DNA of 64,000 nt from Cryptomeria japonica (GCF_030272615.1 NC_081411.1:215960154-216024153); one strand, 5' to 3'. Numbered from the stretch's first letter, positions 24,758 through 37,372 are shown. The notes: generated by a model from the letters alone, not told the origin. Made by a program: numbers and translations.

Positions 24758-27700
24758 TTATGCTGTTTTCCCATCATCATCTTCTTCTCCTCTTTCCTGG
24801 GCATCGTGGGTAGTTGTGAGTTCCTGGATTATTGATTGGTTCGGAATCTTCATAGCATTGAGTTTTGCCTTCGCAGCTTCTTTGTTCCATCTGTGCTTCA
24901 CCATCTTTTCAGCATGCTTCGGTAACTGATCGTTACCAATAAACATCATGGACTTGATCCGAGCGACTCGTGTTATATCCTCAGGAGTGAAATTTCCCTT
25001 GGCTTTAATTTTCTCCATGTATATCCTCAAAACCTTTATCGCATCTTGCGTGTTCAGCTCACAAATTCCCAACTGCCAATCGTGGTCAGGATTAACCACT
25101 TTGTTGCCATTAACTAAATTGCTTTGGAGGTCTTGGAGTTCATACATAGAAGTCTTGGCATCAGAGATCACAGATTTGAAGGTGAGCACCCACCACATTA
25201 TGGTCTTCTTCAACACGAAGAGTTGACATTCATCTATTACCAACTTGATTGAATGTTCTGTCAAAAATCTAGAAGCTCCATATTCATCTATTTTAGTGAA
25301 CATAGGCAAGACATTTTCCCATTTGTGTTCCTCTTTCTCCCATGGCAAAATATGGTTTTGAATTTCTGCAATGAGGCTCTGCATCTCAGCACATAATTTC
25401 TGGGAGTTTGTGATATACTTTTCTCCATCTTTAATTACTCCTTCAATCCATCTTTCTACAGCCTCTGCAATGCTTTTAGCTCGTTGAACCTAACTCATTA
25501 GCTTTTTATTCTCTGGTGAAGTAGGATCAAAGCTCTTTGTAGCATGGGATATAGGAAGTGCTCCGAAGCAACCGATGTTGTCAATGAATTGAGCAAGGAT
25601 TCTTATATGCCGCTTTAGCTCTCTCTTTTCCTGCCCATCTTTCTTTGACCTGGTGAGCATTTTCTTTGCGGATCCCTAGAAGAAATGATTATCTGAATCC
25701 CTACTCATGTTTCCTAGCTCCACCTTAGTGATCTCAAAATCTTCTACACTGACTTCCTTGTCCTCATCCTTGGGCTTGTATGAGGCAATCTCGACAACCC
25801 ACTTTCCGGTCCCTTCATCACTATCTAGTCGAGCAGTTGTTTTGAACCTTTTTGGCTTGGGGCCCTTCTCTGTGTACTTAACTACCATATCTTGAATTGG
25901 AATAGTCACAGGAATGCAACTCCATTTTTTGTTCACCGAAGTGGTCAGCCACTTAGGGGCTGCACTGGAACTAGTTGCTCCTTCGACCGCTTTGGAGGGT
26001 GGTGTCATAGCTACGGTAACCACATGGGAATCCATGACATTAGCAATGTCACTGTCCAGATCTTCAACTTCAAATATCTGAGCATCAAGAATCTTATCCT
26101 TCACCTCTGTATCCTTAGCTTGATCCATCCTTCTTTGAGTAGCACTTCGTGACTTGGTATGTCGAGGAGTAGAGAAATCCAAAGCTAGATTAGACTTGTG
26201 CCTAACGTGAGGCGACTTTTTATCCTTACCTGCATGAACATGCATAGAAGTATTATTAGAAAAATGCTTTGGTGAACGCAAAGTAACCTCACTATTTCTC
26301 GTAGAGTTAGACTTGGTGCCTAATTTCGTTGCTTTCTTCCTTTCAACCCATTCTGCGGTTCTCTCCAAAACCCTTTTTGTTTTCAGTTGTATATCATCCT
26401 CTTCTTCCCCATCCTAGTTGATACAGGACTCTTTAGTCTTGGCTTGGGCTAAGTATCTAGGTTCAAACAATTCTAGATAATCTTTCTCAAGCCCATCTAT
26501 GTCAAGCTTTACCTGTAGTGAAATGACTTGCTCCAACACCATTCTCATGTTTTCCCTTTTGAAAACCTCGAGTTCATCACTGCAATCCTCCCAAAAGTCT
26601 TCTAATTGTGGAATTGGGAGATACGACATTAGACCAAGACTTCGGGAGAAACCCTTATTATCAAAACCTTTCCTTTCATGGTACAAGGGAAAATTGAAGT
26701 TTTTCAAGTCCGCTCCAATACTCAAAGCATCGGACATTGAATTGTAGGATAGCATACCTAACTAAATAGGAAAATGACCCTCCCATTTGTCCCTAAGTTG
26801 AGCCTTTTTAATCACAGTAGCTAGCTGCCTACATATCTCTGCTAAAACAAAACAATCTGAACAAAAATGAGGAAGCTTGAAGGGCTCTTCTTAAAAACCG
26901 CCTATCCTTATATAGCAGAAGCGAGGGAACTGGATAAAGAAGCTGCCAAATCTCTTCACCAATGCCTGTGCATCCTCAGACATTCTCTTGGTTTTCATAT
27001 TCTTCAATTCATAACACAAATCTCCTAGAAAGGCATTATGTACCCTCCTAAAGTCTTGCAAGGCATTATCCTTTTGCAGCATAGGGTAAAAATCGTATAC
27101 GGAGACCTCCTCCTCAGTGGGTTGTCTAGGTATTCCAACTATCTCCTTAACACATGCCAAATAGTATATAAGATATGAAGACATGAAGGAATTCTGCTTA
27201 AACTGTTTGGCCATACTCAGTTGCTCCCTCATTGAATCGACAATCAGCTTTGCCCAATCGAGGTATTGCTCCACTTCTAATACTAGCTGCACATAGCAAT
27301 AAATCTAGTCGTCGAAATTGTAGGCTTCCGCAGAGCATCTGACTCGGTGCAATAGTAACATGACATCATGAATGTGAGGAAGCATATGGTTCTTGTTGGG
27401 ATTCTTGGGCAATCTGGAACCACCCCTTTGGGGAACCTTCAACCAATATTTTGCTACATTATTTTGGTGCCGAGTTTTGTTTGCGTTGAACTCGGTGATT
27501 GACTGGGCGGGAGAAAAGTTTGAGAACTGGTAATCAAGTAGCTTGAAAATAGAGGAAATTACCTCACAGTTAATGGCAAGAAGGGTTTCACCATTGTCTC
27601 TCCTGATGGTTTCGGAGGCTAGATCATACCTAGCAATACATTTCCTAACCAATTCTAGGAAAGGGATAGCTGGGGGGAAGGTTGTCGCCTCTATGAGACC

Positions 27701-27872
27701 ACTACTCAAAAATTCCACACCAAAGGAACCATCAATTCCCTTGAACACCCTTTCCTTTAAAACTTCAAGATTTTCCCCTTTAAGGTCGGTATCACTGACT
27801 ATGGGCTCTGTACATGCAAGACTAAAAACATTCCTGGAAAGGTGCAGTGTGGACTTCATAATTCATAAATGA
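24758..27872 (-). pseudogene. Unknown minus-strand ORF block 1
   Basis: Near-continuous minus-strand coding, about 1030 codons, interrupted by a few stops (near 27304, 26885, 26760, 26415, 25676 and 25492). N-terminal part: LARNVFSLAC-like lead, then ARYDLASETIRR, WLKVPQRGGSRLPKNPN and HMLPHIHDVMLLLHRVR. Middle: YLDWAKLIVDSMREQL, FMSSYLIYYLAC, then FGSFFIQFPRFCYIRIGGF and PIPQLEDFWEDCSDELEV. A Ser/Thr/Lys-rich linker follows (about 26350-26100). The C-terminal domain has WENVLPMFTKIDEYG, LKKTIMWWVLTFKSVI and MMFIGNDQLPKHAEKMVKHRW and ends DDDGKTA-stop at 24758. I recall large plant ORFs of this style scattered with transposons, but know no function. Related to the block at 14577-23920. Confidence 0.5.
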
Positions 27873-28904
27873 CAAGCCTTATTTTCTTTTAGCAAACCTT
27901 ACTACGAGAGAAGAAATGCAGGTAAAAATCATTGGAGAGGCTAGGAAATGAACTCACCTTCATAGTTGAGAGCAATCAGACAACTACCAGCAAACAAAAC
28001 TTCTATCCAAGAAAAATAACTCCGCAGTGATGAGGAACAAATTTTCAGAAAATTAATCCTTTCATACATTATAGCAAAAGCAATGGTACGGACTTATTAA
28101 GTGCAATAATTCCAATCGTCAATTTAAGTGTGTTGAGCTTGTGGATTGGACATCGCATGCATGCATTGAATGCATGGCGACATTTTTGAAGTAACCGCCA
28201 GTTCCCAAAATGATTACTTGCTTCAAAACTCCAACAATTGATGTCACCCAAGATATGGTTCGCCCTTCCTCATACTTGGCAATAAATGCACCATCAAATC
28301 TTTCAACTCATGGGACCCACCAAAATTGAACACGCATGAACATTCTGAACAGACTTCATTGGGGTTCAAGTAGTTCAAGGCGTACACTGCACCTAGGAAA
28401 ACTCTCTTCTGAAAGGATTAACTATGTCAAGTGTTGCTGACCTTTTGAACTGTGTTGAACATGTTGAACACGTCTGAACCATTTGAACTAGGTTCAAAGA
28501 GTTCAACGCCTAGAGAGAGATGATATAACACATCACCGAACAAGACCAATAAAGAACTGCTGCAAAACACTTTAAGAGAATGTTAGTATGAAAACCCCCT
28601 AGACACCTAAGAACCTGCGGAACCTAAATGAACCTTATGAACCTAGTTCAAATTGGTTCAATGAGTTCAAGGAGTTCAACCGATCTTTAAAAATTGGCAT
28701 TGTTTATTTAAAGACAACCTATAAACGAACTAAGGGCTTGAACCGAGGCATTCCAAGAAAGACAAGGACTTCGAATAAAATTTTATAGGGTGATTTACTC
28801 CTTTCATGAAGGATAAATGATGCAATAACAATATGTAGTGTCCATTCTGAGGTATTCTTCTTCCAACTCCCCAAAGGACAAGGGTTTATCAAGACTGGGG
28901 TCTA
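27873..28904. other. Non-coding stretch with TTGAAC/GTTCAA cluster
   Basis: Between the main minus-strand frame and its probable upstream exon, so it may be an intron. From about 28320 to 28700 it is crowded with GTTCAA, TTGAAC, GAACC and GAACA words in both orientations. Confidence 0.35.
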
Positions 28905-29363
28905 AATTGAAAACCCCATTTATGGTACCCGCAGAAATGCTTCCCCATTTGGGAGTTGAATGCACCTCTTCACCAAATTATAATTCCTCACCAAAACCTC
29001 TAGCAATATTATGTTTACAAAAACATTTGGGACTGTTAGCTTACCTAAATTTGTCATCCAAGGATTACAGAGCAACATCTCCTTGCTCCTTCTAAAATAG
29101 TGGAACATAAGCAGTTCATGTCCCCTTACCTTGGTCCAGACATCTCCGACCTCTTTGTACTTGTCTTCTAATTGGTCTCTCCCCGACAGATGCTACTTCA
29201 ACCTTCTAGATTTTGGGCCAGGTGCCTGCATTTGGTCTATCACGTATTGGTTTAACTTCCTGACTGGAGGAACCTCTTTAGTTTTTCCTTTCTTCGCTTT
29301 AGAGTCAGGGATCTTGGCCGCCCTCTTCTTTCCTGTTGAACTCGAAGCTTCCATTTCTACAAT
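28905..29363 (-). pseudogene. Probable 5' exon of the minus-strand unknown gene
   Basis: Minus strand from ATG at about 29361: MEASSSTGKKRAAK, a Lys-rich stretch, KLNQYVIDQMQAPGP, one in-frame TAG, then LEDKYKEVGDVWTKVRGH, FHYFRRSKEMLLCNPWM and NIILLEVLVRNYNLVKRC to about 28920. The basic start could be a nuclear signal. It is in the right place to be the first exon of the gene whose main block is 27872-24758; that linkage is inferred. The gypsy element ends about 150 bp upstream of this start. Confidence 0.4.
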
Positions 29364-29517
29364 TACAATCCTCTGCTCTATTTTTCAAAGGTGCAATGTG
29401 TTCTCTCTGTGCATTCTTCTTTCACCAACATAGTATTTAGATAAGGCAATTTATAGTTATGCCGTATTCTTTTCCAATAATTAACTTCTCATAAAATATG
29501 CCTCGTGTGAACCATAG

Positions 29518-31079
29518 TTGTGCAAGAGCACCTAGTTTTGAGTTCAAATTCTTCATTTTGGTGTGTTTGTTAATAGTTTGGTTTGAGATTGTGAATAAGA
29601 TTCTTCTCTTAGGTCCTCTTCTTTTTTTGAAAAGTTTTGGTAGGTTGAATGTCCTTAGGACAATGTAATTGCTCAATTTTGGCTTGTAAGCCTAAAATGG
29701 CATAATCTTGCATTTTGATGAAAAATGCCTTGAATAGCCTTGTTTGAAATTCAGAAATGTTAATGTAATGGTATTTAGTCATCCTAGATGGTTTAGAGGA
29801 GAAAACAAAGCATGTAAGGCAAAAATGCACTTTTTGGCAAAAGTTGTCAAAGTTGCTTGACAACTTTTTGCAATGTTGAGTAACTTTTTGCATTTTTGAG
29901 CAAAGGGTTGGTGAGGAAAGTGATGGAGAGTTAGTTAGGCCAAAAATGGCATATAAATTCCCTAAGAATGAATGTAATGAGGTTGTTGAATGCCTGGAGT
30001 AGATTGGAATACAAATTGGAGACCAATTTTTAGTTTTACCTTGCATTTTTGAAAAATTAGAGCAACAATCCGTACTTAATGGATTGATTGCATTGTTGTT
30101 CTTTTCTTGTTGTTTTGTATAGGTTATTGTAGTGCTCAAGAAGAATTTTGGTTAGTTTTATTGCAGGTTTGAATTGAGCTTTCAATTTTGCAAGCTCTCA
30201 GCTTGAGTAAGGGTTTGAGAGGCCCAAACATGGTTCCAGCTTGAAGTTCTTTGTGTTCTTCTCAATAACCCTTGGGGCTCAAGCCATGGAACCTTTGTAT
30301 AGTGTACATATTCTTTATTTTAATTTGGAGGTCATTGAAAGGCCAATGAGCATCATTTCCTATGTGAGCTCAGTCATAGCCCGGTTAGGAAATGAATGAA
30401 ATTATGCAAGTGCTTGCAGGGATGAGGAGGGTTGGAAGTGAAGAGTGTTTGGCATGAGAAAGTGAGGTGTGGAAGAGAAAATGTGTGAGTTTGGAGGTGT
30501 GAAAGATCAAGGAAGACACCAAACCCTTAGAAAAAAAACCAAAATAAGCCAAAACCCACCTAAAAAAAGCATTTCTCAGGTTTTGTACTTGTATGGTCAT
30601 ACTGATATTTTTCATGTCATAAATTGGAAAGTACTCCAAAAAGGGTATCCTGATCATCAAAGAGTTTGTGTGGGTCTTTGGGGGAAATTGTGAGAAAATT
30701 CACAAAACAAGGTTAGGTAGGGCTAATTGGGGATCTAGGGGTACTAGGCCTAGAAAATAGGGAAAGGAAGGAGCGATGGGGAAATGAGTCAAACTCATAC
30801 TTAAAACTAGTTGATTACCCTTGGAAAACATCATAAACAACTACTACAACCTCTGCAAGCATTTTTTAGGAGATTGAGAGTGTGAGGTTGAATTTACCCT
30901 TGTGAATCTAAACCATGCATGAGCAACTAGTGAGCACATCTTGATTGGGAGCACTCCTAAATAGTTGAGATGTCTAAATTGACTAGTAGACTAGATGAAC
31001 AATGAAGGGAGCCCACTAGGACAACACTTGGCTGCCCTTAGACAAGGAATTAACTCTCTTTGAGTCTACCTCCTCATCA
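29518..31079 (+). repeat. 5' LTR of gypsy element
   Basis: 1562 bp, ends CCTCCTCATCA before the primer site. Contains a perfect 12-bp inverted repeat (AAAAGTTGTCAA, 6-base loop, TTGACAACTTTT) at 29839-29868, kept in the 3' LTR. Confidence 0.9.
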
Positions 31080-31082
31080 TAG

Positions 31083-31093
31083 TGGTATTAGAG
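31083..31093 (+). promoter_or_regulatory. Primer binding site, gypsy element
   Basis: TGGTATTAGAG, three bases after the LTR; one C-to-T difference from the initiator tRNA-Met site seen in the copia elements. Confidence 0.75.
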
Positions 31094-31160
31094 AAACCAA
31101 GATTTGGGAAGAAGCCAGCACGTGATAGGCACTGAATCAATAGGAGAGAATAGTCTAAGG

Positions 31161-34100
31161 ATGGTGGCCAATGCAGAACTAGCCAAGAAGGTAGAAGAAC
31201 AAGAGGAATAAAATAGGCTTCTCATAGAAAGATTACTAGAACTGGAGAGCAAACTATACACAATTGAAGATAAAATTGAGAAAGTGACAATCAAGGTCAA
31301 TGAGGGGAAGGGCAAAGAAGTTGTAGAAGAGGATAGGACTCCTGAATCAGACCCTTTTCTACTTGAAGAACCTTTCCTTAAAGAAATCAAAGCCTTAGAA
31401 GGTAAATCCCTAGAAGGAGTGCCACTGTTTTGTGGAAAAATGGATCCTGAGGTAGTCCTAGAATGGATAGAGGGATTGGAGAATCACTTTGAATATGATG
31501 GAATCAGTGAGGAATATGATGGAATCAGTGAGGAACAAAAGGTGAAGGTGGCCAAGTCCAGATTGAGAGGGGAAAAATTGACTTGGTGGAAATTTATTCA
31601 AGAAGAGAGGCAAAAAGAGGGCAAGAACCCAATAGCTACTTGGAAGGGCATGTTAGCCAAGGTCAAAGAGGCATACATCCCTGAAGATTATGAGATCCAG
31701 TTGCATAAGAGGAGACAAAATTTGAGACAAAGAGACTTGGATGTGAGTAGCTACACTGAGGAATTTCAAAAGTTGTGTCTGAGATCCTAGGTGGTAGAGG
31801 ATGAGAGCATCAAGGTAGTCAAATACATAATGGCTTGATATGGAATATTCAAGAGGAATTAAGCTTGTTATGTCCCAACACCATGCGCAAGTGCTATCAA
31901 TTGGCACTAAAAGTGGAGGAAAAGAGAAAGAAGAAACAAGAACAAAGCAACAGAGGAAGAGGTACGGGAAGAGATGGCAGAGGTCAGAGAGGTAGTTTTG
32001 GTGGAAGAAGTGGAGATCAAAGATCCCAAGGGGAATCCAAGTTGGTTGAGCAAAGTGGGGATTCCAACAGCAAGAGCGGATATAGAGGAAAGGGGTCTAG
32101 AAACTCTAATCGAGGAAGGTCTCATGGATCAGGAAGAGGGTCCTATTTTGCCACCATGAAGTGATACAATTGCCATCAACTTGGACACCCGGCCTATAGA
32201 TGCCCTAAGAAGTCTTCTTCATCCCAAGGAGGTGAGAAGAGAGTAAATTATGCTCAAGAGGATGCAACAAACATGAAAGCATCATAAGTAGGTTTGGATT
32301 CAGAGGCTGGAGAGAACCTCATGATAAGGAGAGTCTTGATCAAAGAACCGGTTAAGGAGGAACCTAACCAAAGGAGATCCTTGTTTAGAATAAAATGAAA
32401 GATCATGGGAAAGGTATGTAGAGTGGTAGTGGATTCAAGATCCACAAACAAGATAGTGTTAGAGGAAGTGGTGAGTAAGCTTAATCTGCCAAGAATACCA
32501 CATAGTGATCCTTATAGAGTTGCATGGCTCAAGAAAGGGCATCATGTTCTTGTAAATAAACAAACTTGGGTGGAGTTCACTATAGGAGGCTACAAAGATA
32601 AAATCTTATGTGACATATTTCCCATAGATGCTTCCCACCTATTGCTAGGTAGGCCACGACAGTTTGACAGAAAGGCAATACACCATGGAGAGAAGAATGC
32701 TTATACCTTCCAAAAGGATGGAACCACCTACAAAATGTAGTCCATAGGAGACCAAGTAGAGGGCAGATCCAAAGGTCATAATATGTTGTTGGTTGGTCTG
32801 AAAGAGTTCATTAACACCCCCAATGAGGGTGAAGGAGTGGAGTTTTGCATTGTTGTGAAACCAAAAGAAGACAACAAGGAGAAGAAGGTGAGCATTCCTA
32901 AAGAAGTGTAGTAGGTCTTAAATTAGTTTGAGAACATCATTAGTGATGGAACACCAGCTAAATTGCCTCCTCAATGTGCCATAAGTCATCAAATTGACTT
33001 TATACCCGAAGCTTCTTTGCCCAATAAGGTAGCTTATAAAATGACATCAGATCAGAACAAGGAGATAGCCAAGCAAATACAAGAGCTCCTAGACAATGGA
33101 CTAATCAGGAAGAGCATCAACCCAAGTGTAGTACCCACCATTTTGGCTCCAAAGAAGGGAGGTACTTGGAGACTTTGCATTGACTCTAGAGCCATAAACT
33201 GGATTACTATTAGATATAGATTTCCCATCCTAAGAATTGAAGACTTGATGGATTGTTTGGGAGGTGTTGAATACTTCACCAAGATAGATCTCAAGAGTGG
33301 TTACCACCAAATCAGAATAAAGGAGGGTGATGAATGGAAGACAACATTCAAGACTATAGAAGGACTCTATGAATGGCTTGTTATGCCATTTGGACTGACA
33401 AATGCCCCTAGCACATTCATGAGACTCATGAATGACGTACTCAAGGACTGCATTGGTAAATTTGTTGTTATTTACTTAGATGACATCTTAATTTTTAGAA
33501 AGTTTAAAGATGAGCATCTTAAGCATATAGAAATTGTCTTGAGTAAACTATGTAATGAACAACTAACCATCAATTTGGAGAAATGTGAGTTTATGAAACA
33601 AGAGTTGGTGTATCTTGGGTTTGTAGTCTCAATAGGTGATTTGAAGATGGATACCTCTAAGTTGGAAGCCATAATCAGTTGGCCCACACCTAGGATAGCA
33701 AGTAAAGTGAGAAGTTTCCATGGCTTGGCTCAGTTTTATAGGAAGTTCATTAGAGGGTTCAGTAAAATATGTGCACCCATGCCTGAGACAATCAAGGGAG
33801 GTATGAGAACCAAGTTTGTATGGACAAAGGAAGCACAAAGAGGTTTTGATCTCTTGAAGACAAAGGTGGCTACTCAATCGGTACTTATCCTACCAAGCTT
33901 TGACAAGCTCTTCACAATTGAATGTGATGCAAGCAACATAGTGGTTGGAGCAATTTTGAGTCAAGACAATAGACCAGTTGCCTTCTTCAGTGAGAAAATC
34001 AATGATGCAAAGAAAAGGTATTCCTCCTATGATTTGGAATTGTATGCACTTGTCCAATCTCTTAGGAAATGGAGGCATTATTTGCTACCTAAGGAATTTG

Positions 34101-35768
34101 TGGTTTACACTGATAATCAAGCTCTTAGCTTCCTTAATTCTCCAGAAAAGTTAAACCATAGGTATGTTAAATGGGTAGAGTATTTGTAGTCATATACCTT
34201 TACCATTAAACACAAGAAAGGACAATGTAATAAGGTAGTTGATGCATTGAGTAGGAGGTTACTAAAAGTGCAAGAAGTGCAACTTAAAAGCATTGGAGTG
34301 GATAGTTTCAAGGAATTGTATGAAGAAGATGAAGACTTTATTGTTGCCTACAAGGTTTGCTAAGGGTTGGGAAACCATTTTCACAGTGAATATGCAGATT
34401 ACACCTTGCAAGATGGCCATTTGTTCAAAGGAGGACAGATATGTGTGCCTAAAGGGTCTATGAGAGAAAACTTGATGCAAGAGAAGCATAATGGATGCTT
34501 GAGTGAACATTTTGGTTTGAACAAGACTTTGGAACTTGTCCAAAGGTTCTACTTTTGGCCTAAAATACAAAGAGATATCAGAAGATATGTGGATCAATGT
34601 GTGGTTTTCCAAAGAGCTAAGGGTACATCTTCCAATGCTGGTCTTTACTAGCCTTTGCCTATTCCCAAATGGCCATGGGAGTGTGTACATATGGATTTTG
34701 TAGTTGGTTTGCCTAAAACCAAATCAGGTTTTGATAGCATCTATATTGTGGTAGATAGGTATAGTAAGATTGCTCATTTTATTCCATGCAAGGTCACTCA
34801 TGATGCTAGTCACATTGCTAACTTGTTTTTCAAAGAGGTTATTAGGATTCATGGTTTACCTATCAGCATTGTGTCAGATAGGGATGCAAAGTTTATTAGT
34901 CATTTTTGGAAAACTTTGTGGCAAAGATTATGTACTAATTTGTCTTTTAGTTCAACCTATCATCCCCAAATAGATGGCCAAACTAAGGTGGTCAATAGAA
35001 CACTTGCGAATCTACTTAGATGCCTAACAAAAGAGTATGGTCAAACTTGGGATCAGATCATCCATCAAGTTGTTTGCCTACGATGATAGTGTGAATAGGT
35101 CAATCAGTAAAAGTCCTTTTGAGGTGGTGTATGGCATTCATCCTAGAGGAGTTTTGGAGCTCAGAGATGTGGGAAAGATGGGGCAGAAGAGTGGACATGC
35201 CTTGGACATGGCCCAATCAATGCAAGAGGTTCATGAGCAGGTTAGGACAGCCCTATTGGACCTTACTCAAAAGATCAAGGACAAAATGGATGAGAAAAGA
35301 AAAGAGATCCAATTTGTTGTTGGTGACATGGTGATGGTACATTTGAACAATGCAAGACTTCAGAAAGGTTTCCTTAGCAAGCTTCAGATGAAGAGGATAG
35401 GTCCTTGCAAAGTTTTGGCCAAGTATGGCAATAATGCATACAAGGTAGACTTACCCGGTGATATGGCTTTGTCACCCATTTTCAATTTAGCAGATTTGGT
35501 GCAGTATAATGACACACTTCTAGAAGAAGATATCAAAGTTTTAGAAGTCTCTCAAGCACTTTCTGACCTACCCTTACCAGTTGCACCCATTCCCCAAGCC
35601 GAGAAGGTGTTAGATTCTAGAACTTTGAAGAAAACAAGGCATATCACCTACATGGAGCACTTGGTCAAGTGGCAGCACCTTCCAGCATCAGAGGCTACTT
35701 GGATACCCAAGGTAGACTTCTCTAATCATAGATTTCCACTTTTTTTATTGCCTCAAGGACTCACTTGA
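31161..35768 (+). pseudogene. Gypsy gag-pol with chromodomain, broken
   Basis: Gag from ATG at 31161 with a coiled-coil start and the capsid-like WIEGLENHFEYDG region; a 21-bp in-frame duplication lies at 31491-31532. The zinc knuckle at about 32164-32211 has its first Cys codon as TGA (stop-YNCHQLGHPAYRC). The protease (32405-32740) has VDSRST where DSGST is expected. RT and RNase H (32963-34189, one open frame of 408 codons) keep YLDDILIF and the RNase H residues ECDAS and YTDNQAL. Integrase (34367-35090) has an HHCC finger with the last Cys as Phe (CVVFQ), both Asp motifs ([11 protein letters not shown]), and Lys where the catalytic Glu should be (DGQTKVVNR). The C-terminus has LVKWQHLPASEATW, a chromodomain-like signature, ending at 35768. 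Several TAG stops replace expected Gln codons. Confidence 0.9.
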
Positions 35769-35777
35769 CTTCTTTTC

Positions 35778-35789
35778 TTTGGGGGAGTA
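35778..35789 (+). promoter_or_regulatory. Polypurine tract, gypsy element
   Basis: TTTGGGGGAGTA immediately before the 3' LTR. Confidence 0.8.
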
Positions 35790-37372
35790 TGGTGCAGGAG
35801 CACCTAGTTTTGAGTTCTAGTTTTGAGTTCAACTTCTTCATTTTGGTGTTTTTATTCATAGTTTGGTTTGAGATGGTGAATAATATTCTTCTCTTAGGTC
35901 CTCATATGTTTTTGAAAAGTTTTGGTAGGTTGAATGTCCTTGGGACAATGCATTTGCTCAATTTTGGCTTGTAAGCCCTTGTAAGCCTAAAATGGCATAA
36001 TCTTACATTTTGATGAAAAATGCCTTGAATAGCCTTGTTTGGAATTGAGAAATGTTAATGTAATGGTATTTAGTCATCCTAGATGGTTTGGAGGAGAAAA
36101 CAAAGCATGTAAGGCAAAAATGCACTTTTTGGCAAAAGTTGTCAAAGTTGCTTGACAACTTTTTGCAACGTTGAGCAACTTTTTGCATTTTTCAGCAAAG
36201 GGTTGGTGAGGAAACCGATGGAGAGTTAGTTAGGCCAAAAATGGCATATAAATGCCATGAGAATGAATTTAATGAGGTTTTTGAACACCTGGAGTAGATT
36301 GGAATACAAATTGGAGACCATTTTTGAGTTTTACCTTGCATTTTTCAAGAATTAGAGCAGCAATCCGTACTTAATGGATTGATTGCATTGGTGTTCTTTG
36401 ATTTTTGTTTTGTACAGGTTATTATAGTTCCCAAGAATCATTTTGGTTAGTTTTATTGCAGGTTTGAATTGAGTTTTCAAATTTGTAAGCTCTCGGCCTG
36501 AGTAAGGGTTTGAGAGGCCCAAACATGGTTCCAGCTTGAAGTCCTTTGAGTTCTTCTCAATAACCCTTGGGACTTGAGCCATGGAACCTTTGTACAATGT
36601 AAATATTATTTATTTTCCTTTGGAGGTTATTGAAAGGCCAATGAGCATCATTTCCTAGGTGAGCTCAGTCATAGCTCGGTTAGGAAATGAATGAAATTAT
36701 GCAAGTGCTTGCAAGGATGAGTAGGGTTGGAAGTGTAGAGTGTTTGGCATGAGCAAGTGAGGTATGGTAGAGAAAATGTGTAATTTTGGAGGTGTGGTAG
36801 ATCAAGGAAGACACCAAACCCTTAGAAAAAGACCAAATCAAGCCAAAAACCACCTAAAACAAGCATTTCTTGGGTTCTGTACCTGTACGGTCATACTGAG
36901 ATTTCTCATGTCATAAATTGGAAATTACTCCAAAAAGGGTATCCTGATCATCAAAGAGTTTGTGTGGGTCTTTGGGGAAATTGTGAGAAAATTCACAAAA
37001 CCCGGTTAGGTAGGGCTAATTGGGGCTCTAGGGCTACTAGGCCTAGAAAATAGGGAAAGGAAGGAGTGATGGGGAAATGAGTCAAACCCATACTCAAAAC
37101 TAGTTGATTACCCTTGGAAAACATCATAAACACCTACTACAACCTCTGCAAGAATTTTTTAGGAGATTGAGAGTGTGATGTTGGATTTACCCTTGTGAAT
37201 CCAGACCATGCCTCAGCAACCAGTGAGCACATCTTGATTGGGAGCACTCCTAGAGAGTTGAAATGTCTAAATTGACTAGTAGACTAGATGGACAATGAAG
37301 GGAGCCCACTAGGACAACACTTGACTGCCCTTAGACAAGGAATTAACTCTCTTTGAGTCTACCTCCTCATCA
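35790..37372 (+). repeat. 3' LTR of gypsy element
   Basis: 1583 bp, starts TGGTGCAGGAGCACC and ends CCTCATCA. It contains a short local duplication of TAGTTTTGAGTTC near the start (about 35804-35830) that is absent from the 5' LTR. Confidence 0.9.

Larger units (their letters stand above)
29518..37372 (+). mobile_element. Full-length degraded Ty3-gypsy chromovirus
   Basis: 7.86-kb LTR retrotransposon with the order gag, protease, RT, RNase H, integrase, chromodomain-like tail, which places it in the chromovirus branch of Ty3-gypsy. Perfect 5-bp target duplication CATAG at 29513-29517 and 37373-37377. The first base pair of the 5' LTR is mutated (TT where the 3' LTR has TG). Multiple stops make it non-autonomous. 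Confidence 0.93.

Noticed and set aside
27543-27872. 109-codon plus-strand frame
   Set aside because: Antisense shadow of the minus-strand unknown ORF block 1, which has the coherent protein-like sequence.
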